DNA of 64,000 nt from CBDEGU01 sp965238045 (GCA_965238045.1 CBDEGU010000002.1:1-64000), one strand, 5' to 3'. Shown: positions 44,465-55,291, numbered from the stretch's first letter. Made by a program: numbers and translations. The notes: generated by a model from the letters alone, not told the origin.

Positions 44465-45718
44465 TTGTGCAGGGCACCGCCGTTGAAGACTTCCACCGCA
44501 TCCGAACCCGTGTCCGCCGAACTTCTTACCCCAGCGGGAGGGGCTTCGGGCCCGGCGGTTCCGCTGATCAGTTCTTCACTGTTGCTGCTGTGTCTCGGTC
44601 ACTTCTCGGTTGATTTCTATTCCGGCGCGTTGGCCACTCTGCAGCCCTTGCTGGTCGAGCGCTATTCACTGAATTTGTCTCAAGTCGGAACTCTGAGCGG
44701 CGTCTTTATGCTGGGCTCGGCGGTTTGCCAGCTCTTTTTCGGCATGATTTCCGACCGCCTGCCGTCCCGTCTGTTCGTCGTTTTCGGCCTCCTTACGGCT
44801 GGTATATTTCTGTCGAGTCTGGGACTCGCGCGCGGCTACGGAGAGCTGCTGATGCTGGCGCTGGTTGGGGGCATGGGCGTGGCCGCGTTTCACCCGCTGA
44901 GCACGTCACAGGTGACGGTCAACGCCGGCGTGAGGCGCGGTCTGGTCATGTCGATCTTCATTACCTCCGGCATGGTGGGCCTGTCGCTGGGTCCGACATT
45001 TTTCTCGTTCTTGGCGCAGCGGCTGGGCCTGGACCGGCTGAGTCTGGCGGCTTTGCCGGCGATCGTCGTCGCTGGATTCCTGTTTTGGTCGCTGCCGGCT
45101 TCGCTAAACAGCGGCCACCAGGACAAGCCACCTTTTGACTGGGAGCCGTTTCGCCGTCAGTGGAAGCCGCTGCTGCTGCAATATGTGCTGGTCGTGCTGC
45201 GGTCGGTCGTGCATCTGGGTGTGGCGCAGTTTCTGACGATTTATCTCTACACGCAGCGGGGTTTCACCTTGGGTCAGGCCAGTCTCTGGCTGACGGTGTT
45301 TTTTGCTAGCTCGGCTGTGGCGGCGATGATCGGCGGAAGCATCGCCGACCGCGTCGGCGGCCGCCAGGTCGTCTTGTTTTCGATGATCGCCACGGTCCCG
45401 TTTTGGGTGTTGTTTCTGGCGACAACCGGCTGGCCATCCCTCGTTGGACTGTTCTTCGGAGCGCTGATCCTGTTGCTGACGAACCCGGTAATCATCGTCA
45501 TGGCGCAGGAGCTTGTGCCAACTCAAGCGGGTACCGCCAGCGCGCTGGTGATGGGTTTCGGCTGGGGAATGGCCGGGATCACCTTTATCCCGATGATCGG
45601 CTGGCTGGCCGACCGCTTCGGTCTGGAGCTGGTGCTGTGGGGCGTGATCTTGCTGCCTCTCGCGGGATTTCTGCTGGCGCTGAAACTGCCCGACCACAAG
45701 GCCCAAGCGGTTCGGTAA
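44465..45718 (+). CDS. MFS transporter (fosmidomycin-resistance-like branch)
   Basis: About 12 TM helices in 417 residues; MFS loop motifs GMISDRLPSRLF and GSIADRVGGRQVV after TM2 and TM8. The start HFSVDFYSGALATLQPLLVE is typical of the Fsr-like branch. The TTG at 44465 is the first in-frame start; a later start is possible. It is divergent from gudD, so sugar-acid uptake is a guess from context, whereas the Fsr branch usually exports small molecules. Confidence 0.85.
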   Translation: MCRAPPLKTSTASEPVSAELLTPAGGASGPAVPLISSSLLLLCLGHFSVDFYSGALATLQPLLVERYSLNLSQVGTLSGVFMLGSAVCQLFFGMISDRLPSRLFVVFGLLTAGIFLSSLGLARGYGELLMLALVGGMGVAAFHPLSTSQVTVNAGVRRGLVMSIFITSGMVGLSLGPTFFSFLAQRLGLDRLSLAALPAIVVAGFLFWSLPASLNSGHQDKPPFDWEPFRRQWKPLLLQYVLVVLRSVVHLGVAQFLTIYLYTQRGFTLGQASLWLTVFFASSAVAAMIGGSIADRVGGRQVVLFSMIATVPFWVLFLATTGWPSLVGLFFGALILLLTNPVIIVMAQELVPTQAGTASALVMGFGWGMAGITFIPMIGWLADRFGLELVLWGVILLPLAGFLLALKLPDHKAQAVR

Positions 45719-46189
45719 TGGGCCTCACCGCCTCTGACCGCTGTTAACCGGATACAACTGTGTCTTCCCCCGCCGCGGCCCCGAGCCGCGGGCCCCGCGG
45801 GCAATGGCGTACCAGAAGCGCGGCTGTGGCGATCAGGTCCTCTAGGCCCGCTTGCGAGTCGAGGATTCCTTCGATATGGACAGTGATCTTTCCCGCGGCC
45901 AGCTTTGCATCGATCAGGGGTAGTTGCGACTCCAAAAGGTTTCGGCGCACCGGCTCTTGAAGCATGGCGGCAGCGAAGGTCGGATCGCTCGCTTCGAAGA
46001 GGAAGGCGTCATCGAACTCCGCGTGGCCGGTTGCGGAATCGCCGACCGGCTTCATCGCGTCGATCATGTGCTGGAGGCTGGCTTTTCGCCGCTTGATGGC
46101 CCATTTCCGTTCCGTGGCAAAGGGCAGATCGACGCTGACGAGCGTGAAGCACGAGCTTTTGGCGCCGTCCGTCGCCATGGAGGTGACTA

Positions 46190-47420
46190 GTATATCGTTT
46201 CATTAAACTATACTCATCTCAGACGCGCTCTCCAGCGGCTCGAACTTCCTCCAGCGGTGAACGACGGGGGCGGCGTTGATCTCCGCGATCCCCTGCAGGA
46301 TTCGTTCTCGAAGTTCCTCCCAGGACTCCACCCGGATTCGCTTCAAAAAAGTGCGCGCCATCTTCCCGAACAGCGTCTCGACAATATTCAGCCAGGACCC
46401 GTGGGTCGGCGTATGCACGTATTTGAAGCGGTTCGGACGCGTCGCCAAATAGTCCTTCGTCTCCTTGGAAACGTGGGAGGAATGATTATCCAAGATCAAT
46501 CGGATCGTGCAGTGGGCCGGGTAGGATTGGTCCAGATCCTTGAGCAGTAAGATGAATTCCCGGCTGCGGTGGCGCCGCTCCACCCGCGCTGTCACCCGAC
46601 CGTCGTGCAAGTCCAGCGCCGCCAGAATCGAGCAAGTTCCCAGACGTTTGTATTCGTAATCTCGAGCCACGCAGGGATGCCGCCCCGCAGTCGGCGGCAG
46701 GTCCGGAGCGGTGTTGGCGATCGCTTGCACGCCGGGCTTTTCGTCGACCGAAACCGTAATCACGCCCGGCGATGGGCCGCCCTCGCCCGCGCTTTCATTC
46801 TGCAAGGCCACCTCGCGGTAGACCAGCAGCACCTGCCGCATCTTGGACTCAAAATCCGGGTCGCGGCGCTGCAAGTAGTACTTCACCTTCTCCGGGTGAA
46901 GAGGTTGCTCGGCCAGAATCCGATGGACGGTCGCCTTGGCCGCTTGGGCCAAGGCCGGATAGCCCGCTTCCACGGCATGCTGGCGCACGTGCCGGGCGAG
47001 CGCGCCGCGGGTCCAGAGCTCGGCGGCGTAACCGAGTTGCTTGGGTTTGCTACAGGCCAAGTGCACCACCCAGGCCTTGGCCTCTTCGCTGATGCGGGGT
47101 TCCCGGGGACGATGATAGGCATCCTTGAGCGCCGCTTCCACCCCCATGGCCAGGGCTCGCTCGATCCATTTGCCAACGCTTTTGCGCGTCATCTTCACGG
47201 CCCGCATAATCTCGGCGATCGTCTCGCCGCAATGATAGCGCCACAGAATCTCGGCTCTCTGCACCTCCCGAGCCGGAGCCTTACGCGAACGACGCAGCCG
47301 CTGCAGATGTTGCGACTCTTCGGGCGTGAGAAGCAGTTGGGGACGCTTCGATTTTCCTGCCATGCATCCAGCCTAGCAGGAAACATCCTCGTATCGATAT
47401 GTTTTAATGAAACGCTATAC
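46190..47420 (-). mobile_element. IS630-family element, copy 2 (1231 bp, inverted relative to copy 1)
   Basis: The same terminal repeats as copy 1 (GTATATCGTTTCATTAAA and GTATAGCGTTTCATTAAA), inserted in CTAG with TA duplicated (CTA|IS|TAG). The two copies differ by a single base that I can see. Together with copy 1 it brackets about 19 kb in inverted orientation. Confidence 0.93.
46203..47363 (-). CDS. IS630-family transposase (copy 2)
   Basis: Identical to copy 1 except Ile at residue 385. All DDE residues are present (SVDEKPG, ILDNHSSH, IVETLFGK). The near-zero divergence shows that one copy arose from the other very recently. Confidence 0.94.
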   Translation of the reverse strand: MAGKSKRPQLLLTPEESQHLQRLRRSRKAPAREVQRAEILWRYHCGETIAEIMRAVKMTRKSVGKWIERALAMGVEAALKDAYHRPREPRISEEAKAWVVHLACSKPKQLGYAAELWTRGALARHVRQHAVEAGYPALAQAAKATVHRILAEQPLHPEKVKYYLQRRDPDFESKMRQVLLVYREVALQNESAGEGGPSPGVITVSVDEKPGVQAIANTAPDLPPTAGRHPCVARDYEYKRLGTCSILAALDLHDGRVTARVERRHRSREFILLLKDLDQSYPAHCTIRLILDNHSSHVSKETKDYLATRPNRFKYVHTPTHGSWLNIVETLFGKMARTFLKRIRVESWEELRERILQGIAEINAAPVVHRWRKFEPLESASEMSIV

Positions 47421-47782
47421 TAGGAAGCCGCGGCCGTCCATCTCAAAACGTAATTGAGGAAACGCCAGCAGGCTGCCAGGCTTCACTTCACCCTGGTACT
47501 TCTCTGCCAGGAGCGTGTACACCTCAGTCAGCAGACGGTTCTTACTTTGCTGATCACGATAGGCGTAGACCAGCGCCACCACGATGATTGATGAGATGAT
47601 GAGCCACCAGTACATGACGTTTTTTCGCCGGGCTTCGCGTTCTTCGGTGTGTCCGGCTGGGACGTATTCGGCGTGCGCTAGCGAACCTGGCCTGGAGCTG
47701 GGCGCGGGATTGCCAATTTGCCTCAGGGCATGCGGGCTCGGAACGGGCCTTTCATGACCTACGGCGGCCGTTCTGCCTCCCA

Positions 47783-47796
47783 GGTTACTTGCGGGG

Positions 47797-47806
<10 letters not shown>
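47783..47806. repeat. 12-bp exact tandem duplication at the typA stop codon
   Basis: GGTTACTTGCGG twice in contact. On the coding strand it duplicates the CCGCAAGTAA end of typA, so the stop codon itself is present twice. The protein end is unchanged. Confidence 0.9.
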
Positions 47807-49593
<1,787 letters not shown>

Positions 49594-49865
49594 GAAGTTG
49601 TCTGGGTGGGTGGCGCCGGAAGACGTCGCCACGAAGGACGGACGCGGCGGCTGGGTGGCAGCGGAAGGGCCGCGCGCCAGGGAAACCGTTGCCTGCCGCG
49701 GCCGAACTCGGGGCGTTGCCGGGCGCCGCCGGGAAAGACGGCGTGGCAGAGCACTCTCGTCCGACCCTCCATTCGTATTCTATCGCTCTCGCCCGATGCC
49801 TGCCCTCGGGCTGCTACGACGAACTGCTAAGGCTGGGAGCTGCTAAGACTGGGAAGCGGCGCGAG

Positions 49866-50597
49866 CTAGCCGGAGTCACTGTCGGGGACCAAACGCAGAA
49901 GCAGGGCGGTGATATTGTCGGGAGCCCCGTTGGCCCGGGCCAGGTCGATGAGCGCACGACAGCATGCCGGGAGGGGGCCGCCGCGGGAAAGCACTTCCAG
50001 CATCTCCTCCTCGCTGGCGACGTTATGCAGTCCGTCGGAGGAGATCAGCAGCATGTCGCCCTCGGAGAAATCAATCTCCTGAGTCTCGACAATGATTTCC
50101 TCTTCTGCGCCGGCCGCTCTGGTCAGGACGTGGCGATAGGGATGGACGCGGAGTTGCTCCTCGGGCAAGCCAAGACGCCGGCCGACATCGTTGATCCACG
50201 AATCATCGCTGGTAACGCAAGATAACTGGCCGTCCCGGCAGAGGTAGCCGCGACTATCTCCGACACTTGCGATGGCGAGTTTCGGTGGCCGGGAGAGGGC
50301 GGCGACGATCGTCGTACCCATGCCATCATAGGCCGGGTTCTTTTGCGCTTCGGCGCGGATATTCTTGTTGGCCAGTTCCACGCCCCGCGTCAGAGTGTCG
50401 AGCGAAGCGTCTTCGCCGTCGCGGCGCACTTCCGCGACCAGAGTATCAATGGCGATTTGTGACGCGATCTCACCGGCCTGGGCGCCGCCCATGCCATCGG
50501 CGACGGCGAAGAATCCGTTTTCCTTGTCGATGACGAAGCTGTCTTCGTTGTGGGCTCGCACAAGCCCAATATCCGACATGCCATAGGATTCCATCAT
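49866..50597 (-). CDS. PP2C-type Ser/Thr protein phosphatase (Stp1/PrpC-like)
   Basis: 243 residues with all PP2C motifs: VRAHNEDSFVI, FAVADGMGGAQAGE, IASVGDSRGYL, LLISSDGLHN, GAPDNITALLLRL. The metal-binding Asp residues are in place. It is cytoplasmic and would dephosphorylate targets of eukaryote-like Ser/Thr kinases; the nearest kinase is at 29837. The gene stands alone, divergent from the AmiE-NamZ fusion. Confidence 0.93.
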   Translation of the reverse strand: MMESYGMSDIGLVRAHNEDSFVIDKENGFFAVADGMGGAQAGEIASQIAIDTLVAEVRRDGEDASLDTLTRGVELANKNIRAEAQKNPAYDGMGTTIVAALSRPPKLAIASVGDSRGYLCRDGQLSCVTSDDSWINDVGRRLGLPEEQLRVHPYRHVLTRAAGAEEEIIVETQEIDFSEGDMLLISSDGLHNVASEEEMLEVLSRGGPLPACCRALIDLARANGAPDNITALLLRLVPDSDSG

Positions 50598-50927
50598 GGT
50601 ACGAGCAAGGCGGTGAGCTGGCCCAGCGGAGGTCGCGCGTTTCTCCCAAAGGTCACAAACCTACGATGAGTGTCGCACACAGGGGATCTAAGCAGGCTAG
50701 GGATTCCCCTTAGGGAGCAATTGAAAAATGGCGAAGGACCAGCCCGCGCCCTGCCGCAATCGCCCTGCCGCAATAGAGGATATCGGCACATGGGAACCAC
50801 CTGGCCAGAGCACTGTCGCTGTCGAGAAGTGGAGGAAGAGTGCTCCCCGGCAGCCTGGGTTATCTTGTATGTGTAGATGCCGCAGTCGAACATTCCACGA
50901 TCCGCTCCCGGGGAGGGGCGATTTGCG
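50598..50927. other. Divergent intergenic region with palindrome and tandem duplication
   Basis: No supported gene. CTAGGGATTCCCCTTAGGG at 50698-50716 resembles the palindrome near 16733. An exact 14-bp tandem duplication lies at 50747-50774. Promoters of both flanking genes must be here, but I cannot assign them. Confidence 0.5.
50747..50774. repeat. 14-bp exact tandem duplication upstream of the AmiE-NamZ gene
   Basis: CGCCCTGCCGCAAT is repeated twice without a spacer. Confidence 0.9.
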
Positions 50928-53300
50928 ATGAAAAACTTTGCCGTCGGGCTATTGCTCACCCTATGCTTTTTATGCTTTGCGGCTTTTGCGGCCGCGCCGG
51001 CGCCCGCCGCCTCTCGCCAGGGCTGGACGGGCGCGAAGGCGGCGGACGCTGTGATCGAGGAAGCGATTGCCGGCAAGACCATCCCCGGGGCCGTATTGGT
51101 GGTCGGGCACGGCGGACAGGTCGTCTACCGCAAAGCCTATGGCGATCGCGCCGTGGTCCCGAGCCGTCAGCCGATGACGCTCGGCACGATTTTCGATTGC
51201 GCCTCGCTGACCAAAGTCGTAGTCACCGCCCCCGCGGTCATGCGGCTCGTGGAGCAGGGCAAACTGCGGCTGAGCGATCCCATCACCAAGCACCTTCCGC
51301 GGTTCGGCGGCGGGAAGAGTCGCGTCACGGTCCTCGATCTGCTGACGCACTTTTCTGGGCTGCGGCCCGACCTCGACATCTCACCCACCTGGTCTGGATA
51401 CGAGACCGGGATAGAGAGGGCGTACCGCGAAGTCCCGGTCGCCAAGCGAGGATCGCGGTTCCTCTACAGCGACATCAACTATATCTTGCTGGCCGAGATG
51501 ATCCGCAAGGTGACTGGACAGCAGCTTGCCGACTATGCGGCCGAGAACATTTTCGAGCCCCTCGGCATGCGGGACTCGATGTTCCGGCCGGCGAAGCTCG
51601 TTCATTCGCGCATCGCGCCAACCGGGCGATTGCCCAGCGGCGAGATGCTTCTCGGTGTGGTGCATGACCCGACCACGCGATATATGGGAGGGGTTTCCGG
51701 TCACGCGGGCCTGTTTTCAACAGCCGCCGACCTAAGCCGTTTTGCCCAAATGATGCTGCGCGGCGGCCGCACCGGCGATCACCGGGTCTTGAGCCCGCTG
51801 TCGGTGGTCAAGATGACGACAGCGCAAAGCCCGCCTGGCAACCCGGTGGTTCGCGGACTCGGATGGGACCTGAACTCTCCCTACTCCTCGCCTCGCGGAG
51901 ATCTCTTCCCGATGGGTTCCTACGGCCACACGGGTTTTACCGGCGCCTCGATGTGGATCGATCCGGTAACGGAATCCTACGTCATCCTGATGACCAGCCG
52001 GCTCCATCCGAAGCCGAGCGGGTCGGTCGTAAGTCTTCGCAGTCATCTGGCGTCGATCGCGGCGGCCGCGATCGAGCAGATTCCGGATCAGTGGGCGCGC
52101 CGGAAGGCGTTCCTCGCCGCCGGGCGGGGAAGCGACGCCGCGCCTAAGAGGAAGTTCCGCCCCGGCGCGGTGCTCAGCGGTCTGGATGTTCTGGTTCGCG
52201 ATGACTTCAAGCCACTGGCGGGCAAGAGGGTCGGTCTCATCACCAACCACACGGGAATCGATCGCGCTCGCCGGCGCAATGTCGACCTGTTCGCCGCGGC
52301 GCCCGCGGTCAAACTCCAGGCCATCTTTAGTCCCGAGCATGGCATTGCGGGCCGTCTCGATCACTCAGGAATTGGCGATACGGTGGATGAGGCGACGGGC
52401 GTTCCCGTCTACAGCCTTTATCAGGGCAAACGCCGGCGGCCCAGCGCGGAGATGCTCGAAGGTCTCGATGCCTTGGTCTTCGACATCCAAGATATCGGCG
52501 CCCGATTCTATACCTACACCACGACCATGGCCTATGCGATGGAAGAGGCGGCCAAACACGGTATCCCATTCTATGTGTTCGACCGGCCGAATCCGATTAC
52601 TGGCGAGGCGGTCGAAGGTCCGCTGCTCGACGATGGCTACCGTTCCTTCATCGGATATTTCCCGATGCCGGTCAGGCACGGCATGACGGTGGGCGAGCTG
52701 GCTGGGATGTTCAATCAAGAGCGGAAATTGGGAGCTGATCTGCGTGTCGTGAAAATGGAGGGCTGGGACCGCGGCACCTGGTTCGACGAGACCGGGCTGC
52801 CCTGGGTGAACCCTTCGCCGAACATCCGCACGCTGGACCAGGCGATTCTCTACCCCGGGATCGCTCTGCTCGAGGGGCTGGGGAACTATTCCGTCGGCCG
52901 GGGCACGGGCACGCCATTCCAGTTCATCGGCGCCGACTGGATCGACGGGACGCGGCTGGCGGACTATCTGAGCCGTCAAGTCATCGATGGCGCCCGTTTT
53001 TACGCCGTCGAACGGAGGCCGAAGGCCTCAAGATTTGCCGGCTCGATGATTCAAGGGGTGCAGATCACGATCGTCAACCGCGACATCCTGCGACCGTCCC
53101 GCCTGGGACTCGAGATCGCCGCGGCGCTGCTGCAACTTTATCCGGGGAAGATTCAGCTTGACCAGACCGCCAGACTGGTCGGCAGTCAGGCCACTCTCGA
53201 CCAACTAGAAGCCGCGGTGGCGACGGAAAGGATCTGGGCAATGTGGGATGACGGCAATCGAAAATTCCTGCGTCTGCGCCAGCGATACCTTCTCTACTAG
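50928..53300 (+). CDS. Fusion of serine beta-lactamase-fold amidase (AmiE-like) and NamZ-type exo-N-acetylmuramidase (DUF1343)
   Basis: The ATG at 50928 gives a signal peptide (MKNFAVGLLLTLCFLCFAAF). Residues about 30-385 are a class C beta-lactamase-fold serine hydrolase: Ser93-x-x-Lys96 (SLTK), Tyr180-Ser-Asp (YSDIN), and HTGFTG. Residues from about 415 to the end are DUF1343/NamZ (GKRVGLITNHTGID, IFSPEHGIAG, DIQDIGARFYTYT, PNIRTLDQAILYPG). In Bacillus subtilis, separate AmiE, NagZ and NamZ proteins recycle cell-wall muropeptides. Here two of them are joined, so the substrate may pass from the amidase to the muramidase. Secreted or periplasmic; transporter genes lie close by. Confidence 0.9.
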   Translation: MKNFAVGLLLTLCFLCFAAFAAAPAPAASRQGWTGAKAADAVIEEAIAGKTIPGAVLVVGHGGQVVYRKAYGDRAVVPSRQPMTLGTIFDCASLTKVVVTAPAVMRLVEQGKLRLSDPITKHLPRFGGGKSRVTVLDLLTHFSGLRPDLDISPTWSGYETGIERAYREVPVAKRGSRFLYSDINYILLAEMIRKVTGQQLADYAAENIFEPLGMRDSMFRPAKLVHSRIAPTGRLPSGEMLLGVVHDPTTRYMGGVSGHAGLFSTAADLSRFAQMMLRGGRTGDHRVLSPLSVVKMTTAQSPPGNPVVRGLGWDLNSPYSSPRGDLFPMGSYGHTGFTGASMWIDPVTESYVILMTSRLHPKPSGSVVSLRSHLASIAAAAIEQIPDQWARRKAFLAAGRGSDAAPKRKFRPGAVLSGLDVLVRDDFKPLAGKRVGLITNHTGIDRARRRNVDLFAAAPAVKLQAIFSPEHGIAGRLDHSGIGDTVDEATGVPVYSLYQGKRRRPSAEMLEGLDALVFDIQDIGARFYTYTTTMAYAMEEAAKHGIPFYVFDRPNPITGEAVEGPLLDDGYRSFIGYFPMPVRHGMTVGELAGMFNQERKLGADLRVVKMEGWDRGTWFDETGLPWVNPSPNIRTLDQAILYPGIALLEGLGNYSVGRGTGTPFQFIGADWIDGTRLADYLSRQVIDGARFYAVERRPKASRFAGSMIQGVQITIVNRDILRPSRLGLEIAAALLQLYPGKIQLDQTARLVGSQATLDQLEAAVATERIWAMWDDGNRKFLRLRQRYLLY

Positions 53301-53329
53301 TGCCGACACCCCGGGGCGAATCTAAAGAA

Positions 53330-53527
53330 CTAGCCCTCTTCGTCTTTTGGCCGATTCTTCGATCCAGGGGGACGGCCGCGCCGCCGCTCGGTTGCGTCCT
53401 TCATCCATGTCGGCGGACGGCCCCGTCGTTTGCCGCGACCGCGGGCGAGGCGTTCCAGAGAAATAATCGCGTCTTCGATTTGCTCTCTTTCGTGCCGAAG
53501 TTCGCCGAGAATCTTATTTACATCCAT
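53330..53527 (-). CDS. AT-hook mini-protein (65 residues)
   Basis: MDVNKILGELRHEREQIEDA begins an N-terminal amphipathic helix; the C-terminal half is basic with two AT-hook-like cores (RGRPPTWMK and RRRGRPPGSKN). Such motifs bind the AT minor groove, so a small DNA-binding or nucleoid-associated protein is likely. The start is well supported: GGAGG lies 8 nt before the ATG. A textbook promoter and two palindromes lie upstream. I recall similar short proteins in Acidobacteriota; the function is unknown. Confidence 0.75.
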   Translation of the reverse strand: MDVNKILGELRHEREQIEDAIISLERLARGRGKRRGRPPTWMKDATERRRGRPPGSKNRPKDEEG

Positions 53528-53625
53528 GATAACTTCCTCCGATGATGATCGAGCAAGGCACGAAGCCGGGCGATTTACTGCTGCTTCGCTCAGCCGCCCG
53601 AAAAACCGCCACTCAATCGTTCCAT

Positions 53626-53641
53626 GTTCTGAAACTGGAAC
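53626..53641. promoter_or_regulatory. Palindromic operator candidate 1
   Basis: GTTCTGAAACTGGAAC, an inverted GTTC-N8-GAAC element, about 30 bp downstream of the -10 box in the transcribed leader of the AT-hook gene. Confidence 0.6.
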
Positions 53642-53672
53642 AGTTTCCCTTAGGCCAGTGCCCTAAAAGGTT

Positions 53673-53701
53673 TTTATAGCAAAAGATAACCGAAAAGTCA
53701 A
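53673..53701 (-). promoter_or_regulatory. Sigma70-type promoter of the AT-hook gene
   Basis: On the minus strand TTGACT (53696-53701) and TATAAA (53673-53678) are separated by exactly 17 bp. This is the best promoter match seen in the window; it lies about 150 bp before the ATG. Confidence 0.75.
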
Positions 53702-53708
53702 CACAAAT

Positions 53709-53724
53709 GTTCTGATTACGGAAC
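53709..53724. promoter_or_regulatory. Palindromic operator candidate 2
   Basis: GTTCTGATTACGGAAC, the same GTTC-N8-GAAC pattern, 7 bp upstream of the -35 box. It is 83 bp (about eight helical turns) from candidate 1. Confidence 0.6.
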
Positions 53725-53890
53725 GGAGGTCGGGGGTGAGGGGGAGGGTCTTGACTGCGCTGTTAGAGAGACGCCGCTGATTTCGCGGAACGCGTATACG
53801 CCAGGAACATTTCTCGACTCGGGTATCCCCAAGACTTCGACGATTGTAGCACGTCCCTTGCCGGATTTCCCGATGAGATATTTACATCCA

Positions 53891-55291
53891 TTATACGTGA
53901 TCCGCCTTTTTTTTCCAATAGCGATAAAAAGGGAATCCGAGCGCGATCAGACCCAGCCCCTTGAGAGATTCCGCCGGGGAGGTCCAAAGAGTCATCAGCA
54001 CCAGGCACGAGGCCACGAAGACAAACAGGGCGGGAACGATCGGGTAGCCCAGGGTACGGTAAGGTCTGTCGAGATCCGGACGCTTGGCGCGCAGGACGAA
54101 AATCGTCGCGGCGGTCATGCCGTAGAGAATCCAGCTGGCGAAGATGACGTAGGTGAACAGTTGTTCGTAGGACCCGGACAACACAAGCAGGGCCGACCAC
54201 CCGCTGAGAGCGAGGATGGAAACGTGAGGGGTGTGATACCGGGAGTGAACGCGTCCTAAAGCCCCGAAGAAGTATCTATCACGGGCCATGGCGTAAGGCA
54301 CGCGGGCGCCGGAGAGGATCGAACCGTTTAGCGCGGCGAAGATCGAAATCATCGCCGCCAGCGCGACGGCATCGCCTCCGGCCGGGCCCAGGAACTTCCG
54401 CGCCGCCTCGCTTGCCACGCGGTCGCTTGCCGCCGCCTCCGAGGCCGTCAAAACATAGAAATAGGAGATGTTGGTCACCAGATAGATCGCGGCCACGGCG
54501 AGAATCCCATAGATCAGCGACCGGGGGATGTTTCGCTCGGGCTCTTGAATTTCCGACGAGACCATGTTGAGATTGTTCCAGCCGTCGTAGGCCCAAAGCG
54601 CGGCGACCAGAGCGGCGAAGAAACCGCTTATGCCGCCGGTATGGGCTACGGTCGAGCCGAGATTCTCGGCACGGCCGCCCCCCAATGCCGCGGCCAGCAG
54701 CACGATGGCCAGAATGAGCACGATTTTCAGCACCGTGACCGACGACTGGACTCTGCCGCCGACCTTCACGCCCAGGTAGTTGACGCCGCCGAGTCCGAAG
54801 ATCAGGACCATGGCCAGAATCTGGCCATAGGATACGCTCAGGTTTGCACCCCATCCCGACAGCCCGAGTGGGATAGAGAAAAACCGCTGCTCCAGCGCCG
54901 GCCAGAAATTCGCGGCATAGAGGAAGAACGCCGTGGCGAGCGTCGCGACGCTGCCGCTCTTGGTGACGAAAAACTGCGTCCAGCCGTAGATGAAACTCGG
55001 CAGCGGGCCGTAGGCTTCCCGCAAGTAAACGTATTCTCCTCCGGCATGCGGCATGGCGGCGCCCAGTTCGGCATAGGTCAACGCACCGGCGAGCGAAAGC
55101 AAACCTCCGGCGGCGAAGACAACCAGTACCAGCAGCGGACTGCCGACCTCGCCGATCATGGTTTTCGGTACGAGAAAAATGCCGCTGCCAATGATCGTTC
55201 CGACCACGATGGATGCCGCTTCCCACTTGCCGAGACTGCGCAGCAGATGGAGCCCCGGCGGTGAGCTGGCGGGTGTAGTAGATACAGGCAA
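53891..55291 (-). CDS. APC-family amino acid permease
   Basis: About 12 TM helices in 466 residues. The start is a TTG at 55291, because GGAG lies 8 nt upstream and the N-terminus is then normal; an upstream ATG would add 69 residues that overlap the next gene. Conserved parts: VGTIIGSGIFLVPKTM, YAELGAAMPHAGGEYVYLRE, and FAALWAYDGWNN-like TM6. It resembles LAT-type exchangers. The end KKKADHV is basic. It is just downstream of the SSS gene on the same strand, so they may form an operon. Confidence 0.9.
   Translation of the reverse strand: MPVSTTPASSPPGLHLLRSLGKWEAASIVVGTIIGSGIFLVPKTMIGEVGSPLLVLVVFAAGGLLSLAGALTYAELGAAMPHAGGEYVYLREAYGPLPSFIYGWTQFFVTKSGSVATLATAFFLYAANFWPALEQRFFSIPLGLSGWGANLSVSYGQILAMVLIFGLGGVNYLGVKVGGRVQSSVTVLKIVLILAIVLLAAALGGGRAENLGSTVAHTGGISGFFAALVAALWAYDGWNNLNMVSSEIQEPERNIPRSLIYGILAVAAIYLVTNISYFYVLTASEAAASDRVASEAARKFLGPAGGDAVALAAMISIFAALNGSILSGARVPYAMARDRYFFGALGRVHSRYHTPHVSILALSGWSALLVLSGSYEQLFTYVIFASWILYGMTAATIFVLRAKRPDLDRPYRTLGYPIVPALFVFVASCLVLMTLWTSPAESLKGLGLIALGFPFYRYWKKKADHV

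Larger units (their letters stand above)
45744..47615 (-). pseudogene. Membrane-anchored hypothetical protein split by IS630 copy 2
   Basis: The 5' part (47421-47615) encodes MYWWLIISSIIVVALVYAYR, a single TM anchor, and continues to FEMDGRGFLV. The 3' part (45744-46189) continues in frame with TSMATDGAKSSCFTLVSVDL up to a stop at 45744. Removing the 1231-bp element and one TA gives GRGFL-VTSMATDG with CTAG at the junction, a complete protein of about 210 residues. I do not recognise the soluble domain. The element disrupts it in the middle, so function is presumably lost. Confidence 0.88.

Noticed and set aside
50594..51082. 162-codon minus-strand frame between the PP2C gene and the AmiE-NamZ gene
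   Set aside because: It overlaps the signal-peptide region of the fusion gene and has no domain or start signal.
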